Positions 44,669-53,243 of a stretch of 64,000 nucleotides of DNA are shown piece by piece. A program made the translations under genes and the position numbers. The notes beneath the pieces were generated by a model. It saw only the letters and a program-made list of their open reading frames with translations. It was not told the origin of the DNA and ran no database searches. How positions within the stretch are numbered: the stretch's first letter is position 1; every line of letters begins with the position of its first letter. This DNA is from SHLQ01 sp033344795 (lineage in GTDB: Bacteria > Actinomycetota > Acidimicrobiia > Acidimicrobiales > SHLQ01), in NCBI GenBank assembly GCA_033344795.1, contig JAWPMS010000001.1, positions 3,472,001 through 3,536,000 of the forward strand. Direction: 5' to 3'.

Positions 44669-47600
44669 CGCGTTTTCGCTGCCTCCTGGGCAAGCCGCAG
44701 CAGTCGGAGGTGCCCATTCGATTTTGCCATTCGTTCGACGACGGTGAGCATGGCATCCGCTTCGGCAGCGTGCCCTTGTGCTCTGCGGACGTGTGAGAGC
44801 CACAACCGACTCTCGTTGGCCCACAACGTGGAACCGCCAGCCGAATCGGCCTCAAGAGCTGTGCCGAACTCACTCTCGGCGCGGTCGATTTCGCCGAGTT
44901 GCAGAGACAACATGCCGAGCAGGCGATCCGCTCGTCCAAAACACATCAGCCCCGAGCCGGTGATGATGTTGGTCTCCGCAAGGTGTTCGAGCCTCGTCCG
45001 GAGGATCTCGCATGATTCGGTGTCACCGATGCGCACGGTGGTCTCGATGAGCAGGGCCATCACGGTGCTCCACATCGCGTCAACGGGCAGGTCGAACGAT
45101 GCCGCTCGAATCGGCGCCAGGGCGGCGATGGCCTCGTCCGTCGAGCCGGTTTCAGCCAGGAGTAGCGCCAGGCCAGGAGTCCAGATCCCGTCGACGTCTG
45201 CGTTCGCAACGATTCGCCGAATCAGTGGCGCCATCGAAGACAATCGATCCTGCTCACGTCGAATCATGAACATGCGGAGACCGTAGATTCCAGAACCGTC
45301 TTCCTCGGGGAGGGAATCTGCGAGGGCCAGGCACTCTTCTGCCAACCGTTCGGCAACGTCGAGATCGCCCAGATAGAACGCTTCCATCGCTTCTTGGTTG
45401 TGCCGAATGAACTTCCAGAAGTTGGAATGTGACCGCTCCTGCAGAATCGCGCTCACTCCAGCGAGCCTCCTGGACTCCTCGAAGTCGCCCGTGAACCCGG
45501 CATGAAGCACGCGAACATGGGCGGCGTGAAGTGCAACGTCGTTGTCCTCGATGAGCGGCTGAATTTCGGTGAGACGGGCGATGATCGGCAGCGTGTCGAG
45601 AAGTCCGCGAAACAACAAGACCTGGCTCACATAGACGTTGATCAAGCCCGCCTCGAGGGTTGCCGAGCCCAGTTCTCGCACGAGCAGGTTTGCAGACTCG
45701 AATGCTTCGGTTGATTCTTCGACATGACCGGACATGGCGTGCGCCCGAAGCTGGGCAACGGCCAGGCGCGTGCGAAGTTCGAGTTCGTCGTCAAAGCGCT
45801 CGCCAGACGACACGGCGGCGTCGAGCAAACCGGTCGCCTCAAGGAGAATGTCGAGCGCTCGAAGCCCGGACTGACCAGGGCGCCAACTTGCGTCCTCGAA
45901 TCGGATGGCAGCCTCGATGAAGAGGCGTGAATCGCCGGTCACGCGGGCGTTCGAGACGCACTGCTCGAACGTCTTGGCGGCTGTCATGTTCGCTCCGGCG
46001 CGCGTTTCTGCGATGCCTTGTTCGAGCAGCAATCGCGTCCGCTGCTCGATATCTGCACGGTCGAGCAGTGCCGCGGCGCGAGCGTACGAGGCTGCGGCTT
46101 CATCGAAAGACAGCTGTCTCATCGATTCACGTGCCGCCTCTTCGAGGTGGTCGATCGCTTTTGGCCGGAGCGAAGGATCTGTGACCGCGGCCTCGGCCGT
46201 ATGAAACGCAAGCGCTTGAAGGTGTTGGTTCGGCCCATCGGAGATCGAGTTGATCGCGGCTGCGATGTCTCGGTGCATGCGCGCACGACGAGCGGAGCTG
46301 AGATCATCGCGCAGCGATGAGCGGATGAGGGAATGGGTGAAACGAAAACGGTCGGTTCCAATGTCATCGAGGAGCCGGGCAGCGATGGCGTGTTCGAGAT
46401 GAGCCAGTACCTCGAGTTCGTCGCGCTCCATCGCGGTCGAGGCGACGGGCAAACTGAACTCGAGGCCGAGAAGGGACGCCACCTGCAGCACCTCGTGAAC
46501 CTCTGGGTCGACGCTCGCGAGCCGCCGGTGGACCGCGCTGCGAATATCGACGCTGCCATCGTTCTCATCCACAGCCTGCAGGAGAAGCGGATTACCTGCG
46601 GTCTGGCGCATGACCTCGGCGAAGTCGACCTCAGCGCCGACGAATCGACGCGCCTCATCATCTGAAAGACCTGCGAGCCGAAGGACAGCCGTGTTCTCCT
46701 GGCCCTGACCAGCGCCGATCAGGTCCAGCACCTTTCGGTTGACGTCTGGTGCTGTGTCGCGGGCGGTCAGAACCAGCGTGACGGGTGCTTCATGCTTTCG
46801 GCTTTGTAGATGTGAGAGCAATTGCAGGGTCGAGTCGGTGGCCCAATGGACGTCGTCGATGATCATCGTGACCGGCGCCGATTCAGCTCGACCGGCCAAC
46901 CAGTCGGCCACAGCCTCGAAGAGTCTGTAGCGGCGTGTCTCGTCGTCAGAAAACGACGAGCTGAGGTGGTCAGGCTGCTCCAGGATGGCAGACGGCAGCA
47001 GGGGAGCGAGATCGGGCGCCATTGCATCTCGAACCCTCACACGCTCCTCCCCGTCAAGTGCTTCGACAGATGAACGGATGACCTCGATGAATGGTTGGTA
47101 GGGGACGCGCAGATCTTCGTTGTTGCGGCCGTATAGCACCACGTGGCCAAGCCCTTGCGCTTCCTCCGCCACCTCGGCTGCAAGGCGGGTTTTGCCGATG
47201 CCCGGCTCACCGAGGATCCAGACCCATCCATAGGAATCGGCTTGGGTGCGGTCAGAGACGACCCCGAGCGCCCGCTCGCGTTCTTCGACCCGACCGACGA
47301 ACATGTGCCGGGCATCTGCACGCAACTCGTCCGGCAGAGGTTCGACCGGACGAACCGGCTGCGATGAGCTCGGGGGAACGTCGAGTGCTTCGTTCTCGTC
47401 CCGAGCGACGAAGCGATAACCGCGGCCGTGGACGGTTTTGATCGCCCATTGACGGCGTCCGTCGTCGCCCAGGGCTCGGCGAGCCTGCTTTATCCGTGTG
47501 GTGAGTGCAGATTCCGACACGAACCGATCACCCCAAACGTTGTCGAGCAACTCCTCTTTGGTGATCAGACGGCCGGGCTGCTCGATCAGGTAACGCAAGA

Positions 47601-47700
47601 CGTCGAACGCTTGTGGTTCGATCTCGTTGACGCCGCTTGGACCGATGACCTCAACGTTGTCGGTGTCGACGTACGTGTCTCCGAATCGATATCGAGGCAC
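44665..47700 (-). CDS. Winged-helix/AAA ATPase/TPR transcriptional regulator
   Basis: A 1011-residue regulator. The N-terminal OmpR/PhoB-type winged helix lies in residues 1-100 (ITKEELLDNVWGD and TVHGRGYRFVA). An STAND-type ATPase follows, with Walker A GEPGIGKT (164-171) and Walker B VTMIIDDVHWA. The rest to the C-terminus is helical TPR-like repeats. The winged helix is the OmpR type, not the SARP BTAD arrangement, as in CadC- and CyaA-like regulators of actinobacteria. The DUF4242 gene ends three bases upstream of its start, so the two form an operon. The signal is unknown. Confidence 0.85.
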   Translation of the reverse strand: MPRYRFGDTYVDTDNVEVIGPSGVNEIEPQAFDVLRYLIEQPGRLITKEELLDNVWGDRFVSESALTTRIKQARRALGDDGRRQWAIKTVHGRGYRFVARDENEALDVPPSSSQPVRPVEPLPDELRADARHMFVGRVEERERALGVVSDRTQADSYGWVWILGEPGIGKTRLAAEVAEEAQGLGHVVLYGRNNEDLRVPYQPFIEVIRSSVEALDGEERVRVRDAMAPDLAPLLPSAILEQPDHLSSSFSDDETRRYRLFEAVADWLAGRAESAPVTMIIDDVHWATDSTLQLLSHLQSRKHEAPVTLVLTARDTAPDVNRKVLDLIGAGQGQENTAVLRLAGLSDDEARRFVGAEVDFAEVMRQTAGNPLLLQAVDENDGSVDIRSAVHRRLASVDPEVHEVLQVASLLGLEFSLPVASTAMERDELEVLAHLEHAIAARLLDDIGTDRFRFTHSLIRSSLRDDLSSARRARMHRDIAAAINSISDGPNQHLQALAFHTAEAAVTDPSLRPKAIDHLEEAARESMRQLSFDEAAASYARAAALLDRADIEQRTRLLLEQGIAETRAGANMTAAKTFEQCVSNARVTGDSRLFIEAAIRFEDASWRPGQSGLRALDILLEATGLLDAAVSSGERFDDELELRTRLAVAQLRAHAMSGHVEESTEAFESANLLVRELGSATLEAGLINVYVSQVLLFRGLLDTLPIIARLTEIQPLIEDNDVALHAAHVRVLHAGFTGDFEESRRLAGVSAILQERSHSNFWKFIRHNQEAMEAFYLGDLDVAERLAEECLALADSLPEEDGSGIYGLRMFMIRREQDRLSSMAPLIRRIVANADVDGIWTPGLALLLAETGSTDEAIAALAPIRAASFDLPVDAMWSTVMALLIETTVRIGDTESCEILRTRLEHLAETNIITGSGLMCFGRADRLLGMLSLQLGEIDRAESEFGTALEADSAGGSTLWANESRLWLSHVRRAQGHAAEADAMLTVVERMAKSNGHLRLLRLAQEAAKTR

Positions 47701-47703
47701 GAT

Positions 47704-47949
47704 CTAGCGAGCGAACTCGTCTACCTGAGTAATGACGTCGACTGGCAATCCAAGATCGGCTGCGTGGCGTCGCAACGTGTCGATGTCATCGGCTTCGTAC
47801 AAGCAGTAGGTCTTCTTCTTGTCAGCGGACAAGAACGAGGTGATCCATTTGATGTCGTTGTCGAGTTGGTATTCATCGACGAGGCGTAGGGTCTCCTCGT
47901 CTGGATCGAACTTCTCGGCAAACTCGCGTTCGACGACGAACATTGGCAT
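47704..47949 (-). CDS. DUF4242-family small protein
   Basis: An 81-residue protein with VVEREFAE at the start, KKTYCLYEADD in the middle and AADLGLPVDVITQV at the end, the DUF4242 pattern. A characterised relative from Streptomyces binds nickel, but the motifs that would prove metal binding were not resolved here. The ATG at 47949 (MPMFVVE) is preferred over 47994. It is the first gene of the operon with the AAA regulator and may act as its sensor; that is inference. Confidence 0.65.
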   Translation of the reverse strand: MPMFVVEREFAEKFDPDEETLRLVDEYQLDNDIKWITSFLSADKKKTYCLYEADDIDTLRRHAADLGLPVDVITQVDEFAR

Positions 47950-48017
47950 GTTGGCGTACCCCCACCGTGTGAATCGTTCGCTCAGAGTAGCCAATCTTCA
48001 CGCCCGGGTCATGCGAT

Positions 48018-49763
48018 TCAGTTCTTCGCCTCCGACCAGCGGTTGATCACACTCACGTCGGCGACGAAGCGCACATCGGCGGAGGGCGACCAGAAGTGGG
48101 CGGCCTCATCGATCGCTTCGCGCACCATCTGCGCGGTCCGATCTGCGTGTACGTGAGGAGTGTGCACGAGCAGCTCATCGTGCAGACAGAGCACGATCGT
48201 GGCCCCAAGCGGTCGCACACGTCGACGCACCACGATCGCCCAGACCTTGAAGAACTCGGCCGCAGCTCCTTGGATCACCGCATTGCGTGCGTACCGGCCA
48301 CGAGACGCAGCTGCGGTCTGCGCTGCATCGAGGTTGCCAGGGGAGCGTTCGCTGTCGTCCGACGGGCCCGACAGCCGAATCCGTCGTCCACCGATCGTCC
48401 GTAGGTCGACTCGCTCGCGTCCACTCTTCGCGGCCTGAGCCAGAAACTCCATCGCGACGGGGTAGGTGCTCTCGAGCCGCCTCAACGCATGCGCAGACTC
48501 GCCGGTGGTGGCTCCGTACATGGCACCGAGGACGGCCAACTTGGCGACGTCTCTCGAAACGCGGAGTTGTTCAGCGACCTCTGCATACAGGTCATCACGT
48601 CGTGTCGCACGGATGAAGGCGCTGTCGCCGGAGACCGCGGCGAGAACCCTTGGCTCGATCTGGCCCAGGTCCGCTCGCACGAAGGCGTGCTCATGGTCCG
48701 AGCGCACCGCAGGTCGCATGTCCGAGGGCAGATTGTGAAGACCAGCAGATGCGGTCATTCGTCCAGCCGAGCCGTCCGCGCTTGACCACTCGCCTCGCAG
48801 ACGGCCCTCGCTGACGTGCTCGTCGACCCAGCGATACCCGTAGGTGCTCGCGATTCGTTCAGCCTTTCGCCACGTCAGCAGCGCATCGACCACGGGGTGA
48901 GCCTCTCGAACCTGCTCGAGACGCCAAGCGCGCGTGTCCGCAACGTCGATGTCGAGCCGTCTGAGCATCGCCTTGACCTCCGCCGAATTGCGGAGGTTGA
49001 TCTCTTGTCTTGGTTCCAGCAGCTCGAGAACACGCTCATCTCGTTCGGCTCGGAGAATGTCTTCTTCGCGCACCGTCGCGGCTCTTGGCCCGATTGATTC
49101 CTGGAGAATGTCAAGCACTCGCTGCTCGTCGATGGGCAACCCGTTCGACTCGAGTTCTGCGCACAAGAGCGCGGCTGCGGACTCTGCGTGCGCTGTTGAC
49201 AACGCGCGAGTGGGGTCTTCGGAGTCAAGCAGTCGAGCGGTTTGCAGGGCTGCAGCCTCCAACGCGAGGAGCGACCATTGTGCCAGAGATGTGGGTGAGG
49301 CCGCCCAGGTCGAGTCGGCCCACTCGGGTCGAATGTGCCCGTCGGGTTGAAGCGGAGAGTCTGGGTCAGCGTCCGCGTCTTGAGCGGTATCCAGCAGGTC
49401 CATTTGCCCAAGTTGTGGGATCGACTCGGCGGACAACCCTTTGATGGAGGCCCATGTCGACTGGATCGACCATCGCCACCCGCCCGAGAGCAGGCGATGG
49501 ACTGCGATGACGTCCCAGCAGCGATCGATGGGTATGCCGAGCGACGCGAGCGCCAGTGAGGTCGACTTGTCCCACCAGACCCAGCGAGGGCCGATCGCGT
49601 CATCGACAAGCCGCACCGTGCTTACGAGATCGGCGTCGACGTGGAACATCCTGCCTCTCGCCGCAAGCCCGAGACCGACCGATGGCTCGATCGTCAAGGC
49701 GACATGCTCTCCACCTTGCACATCGAGTGCTCGCAATTGATCGATGAGTTCGCTGGCCGGCAC
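48018..49763 (-). CDS. Family-A DNA polymerase with degenerate N-terminal exonuclease region
   Basis: A 581-residue polymerase of the actinobacterial 'bifunctional exonuclease/polymerase' type, separate from PolA. Motif A reads DLGQIEPR (in place of DYSQIELR) and keeps the catalytic Asp and the Glu. Motif B is RDVAKLAVLGAMYG, keeping the Arg, Lys and Tyr but with Leu for the Phe equivalent to 762 in E. coli Pol I. Motif C is LHDE. The N-terminal 190 residues show no clear DEDD exonuclease motif. A role in repair or translesion synthesis is likely but unproven. Confidence 0.8.
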   Translation of the reverse strand: MPASELIDQLRALDVQGGEHVALTIEPSVGLGLAARGRMFHVDADLVSTVRLVDDAIGPRWVWWDKSTSLALASLGIPIDRCWDVIAVHRLLSGGWRWSIQSTWASIKGLSAESIPQLGQMDLLDTAQDADADPDSPLQPDGHIRPEWADSTWAASPTSLAQWSLLALEAAALQTARLLDSEDPTRALSTAHAESAAALLCAELESNGLPIDEQRVLDILQESIGPRAATVREEDILRAERDERVLELLEPRQEINLRNSAEVKAMLRRLDIDVADTRAWRLEQVREAHPVVDALLTWRKAERIASTYGYRWVDEHVSEGRLRGEWSSADGSAGRMTASAGLHNLPSDMRPAVRSDHEHAFVRADLGQIEPRVLAAVSGDSAFIRATRRDDLYAEVAEQLRVSRDVAKLAVLGAMYGATTGESAHALRRLESTYPVAMEFLAQAAKSGRERVDLRTIGGRRIRLSGPSDDSERSPGNLDAAQTAAASRGRYARNAVIQGAAAEFFKVWAIVVRRRVRPLGATIVLCLHDELLVHTPHVHADRTAQMVREAIDEAAHFWSPSADVRFVADVSVINRWSEAKN

Positions 49764-49834
49764 TCGCCGAGCCTATGCGCGTGCCCTCTCGCCAGAGTGC
49801 GGCAGCCCGTGTCGGTTCGATGCGTTCGGAATGC

Positions 49835-50161
49835 TCAGTCGTCCAGCGCCGAGCGCGCTTCTGCAAGATCATCGACCGCGAGATGCGAACCTGGACTGAT
49901 TCGGTGCACAGCACGAAAGAGCAGATGTACTCCAAGGGGAAGGGTCAGGATCATGGCGATTGCGGCGATCAACAAATAGACCGACCCTTGCCACCCGAGG
50001 TGGATGCCAGCACCGACCGCGGTCACGAGGAACGCGACCGGACTCGCCTTGCCAGCGGCATGAAAGCGCGCGTAGTTGGTGTCGAATTTGAGCAAACCGA
50101 TTCCCGCGAGCAGTGCAACGATTCCACCGATTGCCATCGTGATGTCTGCGAGAGCGCTCAT
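49835..50161 (-). CDS. mnhG: Mrp Na+/H+ antiporter subunit G
   Basis: A 108-residue membrane protein with three hydrophobic helices. GGIVALLAGIGLLKFDTNYA is the MnhG/PhaG opening, and KASPVAFLVTAVGAG follows. It is the last of seven mnh genes and overlaps mnhF by ATGA. Confidence 0.9.
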   Translation of the reverse strand: MSALADITMAIGGIVALLAGIGLLKFDTNYARFHAAGKASPVAFLVTAVGAGIHLGWQGSVYLLIAAIAMILTLPLGVHLLFRAVHRISPGSHLAVDDLAEARSALDD

Positions 50162-50442
50162 GTTTCGTCCACCTCGCGGGTGGATGCGGTCGGCCGCTCA
50201 TGAGCCAAGAACCTCGTGGCCGAAACGGTCGCGGTGAAGCCAATGATCGACAAGACGACGAGCATGATCAGGTTGAGCGTCTCGCCGCGACGAGCAGCGT
50301 CGACGGTGATGGCCCCCATGAATGAAATCAGCGTGATGTCGAGCGCCATGATGCGATCGGCAAGATCTGGTCCGACCAGTAGTCGGTACGCTCCGCAGAC
50401 TCCTGCGATCAAGAAGCACGTCATTGCGAACAGCGAGATCAT
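50158..50442 (-). CDS. mnhF: Mrp Na+/H+ antiporter subunit F
   Basis: A 94-residue, three-helix protein. ADRIMALDI is the most conserved MnhF segment and is intact here; this loop carries the conserved Asp that is needed for antiport in characterised Mrp systems. Overlaps by four bases (ATGA) link it to mnhE and mnhG. Confidence 0.9.
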   Translation of the reverse strand: MISLFAMTCFLIAGVCGAYRLLVGPDLADRIMALDITLISFMGAITVDAARRGETLNLIMLVVLSIIGFTATVSATRFLAHERPTASTREVDET

Positions 50443-50945
50443 GGGCGCACTCCTTGTGCCGCAGCGGGCAACGCTTCACACGCAAGACGTGCAAGGTCTT
50501 GCACGTGTTCCTCTGTGGCTTCTCGCCGATCGATGTGCAGAAGGTGTAAGTAGAGCGTGCCATTCGATGGATCGACATCGACGACAGCGGTGCCGGGTGT
50601 GAGGGTGATCGCGACCGACAAAAGAAGCAGATGGTGTCGGCTTTCCGCTGGGACCTCGACAGCGATGATCGCCTCTTCGGTGCGGTCTGTCGGTGTCAGA
50701 ATCTCGATTGCGACGTCTGCTGTCGAGGACACCAGATCGAGCAGCACGATCCAAGCGAGTTTCGCGAGCGGGACCAGGCGAACGCCGCCTTCTCCCTTCG
50801 TGCCAATCCCGCTGCCGACGATCAACGTCGCGAGGAAGAGGCCTGATGCGATGTTCGCGACAGAGACCGTTTGCCAGAGGCCGCACCAGCAGGCGGTCAG
50901 AGCGACAACCAGAAGCACTCGCCTCGTGGTCACGCGGCCCGTCAT
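50439..50945 (-). CDS. mnhE: Mrp Na+/H+ antiporter subunit E
   Basis: A 168-residue protein with an N-terminal pair of membrane helices and a soluble C-terminal part. SVAITLTPGTAVVDVD is the MnhE signature. It overlaps mnhD and mnhF by ATGA on each side. The subunit is needed for stable complex assembly in known Mrp systems. Confidence 0.9.
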   Translation of the reverse strand: MTGRVTTRRVLLVVALTACWCGLWQTVSVANIASGLFLATLIVGSGIGTKGEGGVRLVPLAKLAWIVLLDLVSSTADVAIEILTPTDRTEEAIIAVEVPAESRHHLLLLSVAITLTPGTAVVDVDPSNGTLYLHLLHIDRREATEEHVQDLARLACEALPAAAQGVRP

Positions 50946-52423
50946 GACAACACCGCCGTGATGTAACGATCCGGGTTCCTCAGGTCGTCGGAAGCTCGTT
51001 CGCTCAGATCGAACAACGACCCTGCGAAGAACGAGATCGTCAGCGTTCCGGCTACGGCCAACGTCGTCGCGCCGTACATGATCCGTCGGTTCCTGGGTGC
51101 AGTCGGTACGGGCGTCGAATGATCCGCGTCAACGCCCCAGAAGACCCCGACCCAGATCTTCGCCATCGACAGCAGTGTCAGGGAGCCGGCGACGAGTGCG
51201 ACGGCGACGATCACCCAGGATTCATCGTCGATCCCGGCGGCAACCACCGAGAATTTTGCGACGAAACCAGAGAACGGAGGCAACCCGGCAAGGCTCAATG
51301 CTGGAACGGCGAAGAGCGCTGCGATCAGCGGCGCGCGACGCGCAAGACCGCCCGATCTGTCCAATGAACTAGAGCCTTCTTCGTTCTCGATCAGACCGCC
51401 GACGAGGAACAACACGGTCTTCACTGGCATGTGGTGGATCAAGAAGAGGATCGCACCGGTCGTTCCGGCGGCCGAGAACAGTCCGAGTCCCATCAGCATG
51501 TACCCGATCTGGCTGATCACGTGAAACGAAAGAATTCGCTTGATGTCACTCTGTGCGAGAGCGCCGAGTGCTCCGATCACCATCGTGATGCCCGCGACGA
51601 TGAGCATGACCGAACCGAGGTCGTCCATGCCGGTGAGCGTGTGGAATCGGATCATCGAATAGATACCGATCTTGGTCAGCAGACCGGCGAACAACGCCGT
51701 AATCGTCGTCGGGGCCGTCGGGTACGAGTCGGGGAGCCAGGAGAACAGCGGAAAGATGGCAGCTTTCGTCCCGAAGACGACGAAGAACCACGCACCGATT
51801 CCAAGCCGCACGCCACCATCGAGCTCCGGTATTCGCTCGGCGAGAAGTGCGAGGTTGATGGTTCCCGTCGCTGCGTAGACGAAGGCAACTCCGAAGAGAA
51901 ACAGTGTGGAGGCGAAGAGGTTCATTGCGACGTACGTCATGCCTGAGCGGACCTGCCCACGCTTCCCCTGATGAGTCAACAGCACGTAACTCGACACAAG
52001 AATCAGTTCGAAAGCCACGAAGAGGGTGAAGAGGTCGCCCGTGAGTATCGCCAACGAAACCCCAGCGGTCAGGACACTGATCAGTGGTCCCGCCAGCTCA
52101 GGATTGGCCCCCCATGCGGTACGCCGCTGTCCGATAGCGAACAATTCCGTCACCAGAATGACCGATAGAGCGACAGGCAGGACCAGGACCGCAAAGAGAT
52201 CGGCGACCAAGACGATGCCCAGTTCGGGCGACCAGCCGCCCACATTCAGAACGTGCGTGCCGTTCGCGTTGACCTCGGCAAGCATGGCGAATGCCGAGGC
52301 GGTTGCGGTGAAGACACCGGCGAGCGTGATCAGGTCGCGCCACTTCGGTCGGTCGCGTACGAGCAGCGCGAGCCCGCTGCCGAGCAGCGGAGCGATGACT
52401 GCGAGCGTCAGATACAGATTCAC
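50942..52423 (-). CDS. mnhD: Mrp Na+/H+ antiporter subunit D
   Basis: A 493-residue proton-translocating subunit homologous to NuoM/NuoN. GTKAAIFPLFSWLPDSYPTA carries the key helix-7 lysine, and FHVISQIGYMLMGLG follows with the conserved His. About 14 membrane helices are expected. The start is GTG at 52423, overlapping the mnhC stop as GTGA. Confidence 0.9.
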   Translation of the reverse strand: MNLYLTLAVIAPLLGSGLALLVRDRPKWRDLITLAGVFTATASAFAMLAEVNANGTHVLNVGGWSPELGIVLVADLFAVLVLPVALSVILVTELFAIGQRRTAWGANPELAGPLISVLTAGVSLAILTGDLFTLFVAFELILVSSYVLLTHQGKRGQVRSGMTYVAMNLFASTLFLFGVAFVYAATGTINLALLAERIPELDGGVRLGIGAWFFVVFGTKAAIFPLFSWLPDSYPTAPTTITALFAGLLTKIGIYSMIRFHTLTGMDDLGSVMLIVAGITMVIGALGALAQSDIKRILSFHVISQIGYMLMGLGLFSAAGTTGAILFLIHHMPVKTVLFLVGGLIENEEGSSSLDRSGGLARRAPLIAALFAVPALSLAGLPPFSGFVAKFSVVAAGIDDESWVIVAVALVAGSLTLLSMAKIWVGVFWGVDADHSTPVPTAPRNRRIMYGATTLAVAGTLTISFFAGSLFDLSERASDDLRNPDRYITAVLS

Positions 52424-52797
52424 GAGGGATCCAACGACGAGGTCGATTCATCTGCGGAGGCGATTCGCCGATCTTCGAGGTCGTCCTCGACGAGGTCATC
52501 GCCGGTCAAAAGTTGCTGTCGGCGGGCGAGTGCAAGAAGGAAGAGCGTGAGGCCGAATGAGATCACGATCGCCGTGAGCGCGAGTGCTTGTGGCAGCGGA
52601 TTTGCTGCGTCGGAGGGACTGGTCAGATTGGCGATCGGTGCGTCGCCCGGCTTTCCACCAGAGACGAGAAGGGCGAGCACCGCAGCGTGCCCGAGGAGCG
52701 CAAAACCCAAGATGATCCGACTGAGGGAGCGTGCGGTGATCAAGTAGATCCCGCACGCGGTGAGGCCTCCAACGGCGACGAGGAGCGAGACGCTCAC
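52420..52797 (-). CDS. mnhC: Mrp Na+/H+ antiporter subunit C
   Basis: A 125-residue NuoK-like subunit with three helices. NPLPQALALTAIVISFGLT is the MnhC signature. The GTG at 52797 overlaps the mnhB stop as GTGA and gives the family length; the open frame to 53304 is antisense-like extension into mnhB. Its charged C-terminal tail of about 25 residues is longer than usual. Confidence 0.9.
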   Translation of the reverse strand: MSVSLLVAVGGLTACGIYLITARSLSRIILGFALLGHAAVLALLVSGGKPGDAPIANLTSPSDAANPLPQALALTAIVISFGLTLFLLALARRQQLLTGDDLVEDDLEDRRIASADESTSSLDPS

Positions 52798-53243
52798 GAT
52801 CGGACCTCCGCGTCGCGTGCGGGTTTTTCGCCGGCCAGCTCGGCTGCGCCCAGTCCATCGAGCACCGCGATGACGAGCCCGACAACGATCGCGGTAACAC
52901 CGATGTCGAATGGGAATGCCGTGCCGCTCTTGATCTTGCCGAGCAGCGGAAGCTCTCTCGAGATCACCACTTGGTCGAGCACGACGTCTCCCCAGAGCAG
53001 CGGCGTTACAGCTACGGCCGCCACGACGAGCAGCCCACCGGCGATGAGCACGTTGGCGTGTGCCGGGCGGTAGAGACCAGCCACCGTACGCAGGGCGATG
53101 ACCGCGCCGAAGACGAGTCCTGCGGCGAACCCGCCGCCGGGATTGTTGTGGCCAGCAAACAGCAGATAACACCCGACAAGGACGGCGAGTGGGCTTGCTG
53201 TTCGAATGCCCATCTGTGTGACGGGCGAGAGCGAGGACGTCAT
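52794..53243 (-). CDS. mnhB: Mrp Na+/H+ antiporter subunit B
   Basis: A 149-residue membrane subunit with four hydrophobic segments. AGHNNPGGGFAAGLVFGAV is the MnhB signature. The ATG at 53243 overlaps the mnhA stop as ATGA. MnhB helps link the A subunit to the rest of the complex. Confidence 0.9.
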   Translation of the reverse strand: MTSSLSPVTQMGIRTASPLAVLVGCYLLFAGHNNPGGGFAAGLVFGAVIALRTVAGLYRPAHANVLIAGGLLVVAAVAVTPLLWGDVVLDQVVISRELPLLGKIKSGTAFPFDIGVTAIVVGLVIAVLDGLGAAELAGEKPARDAEVRS

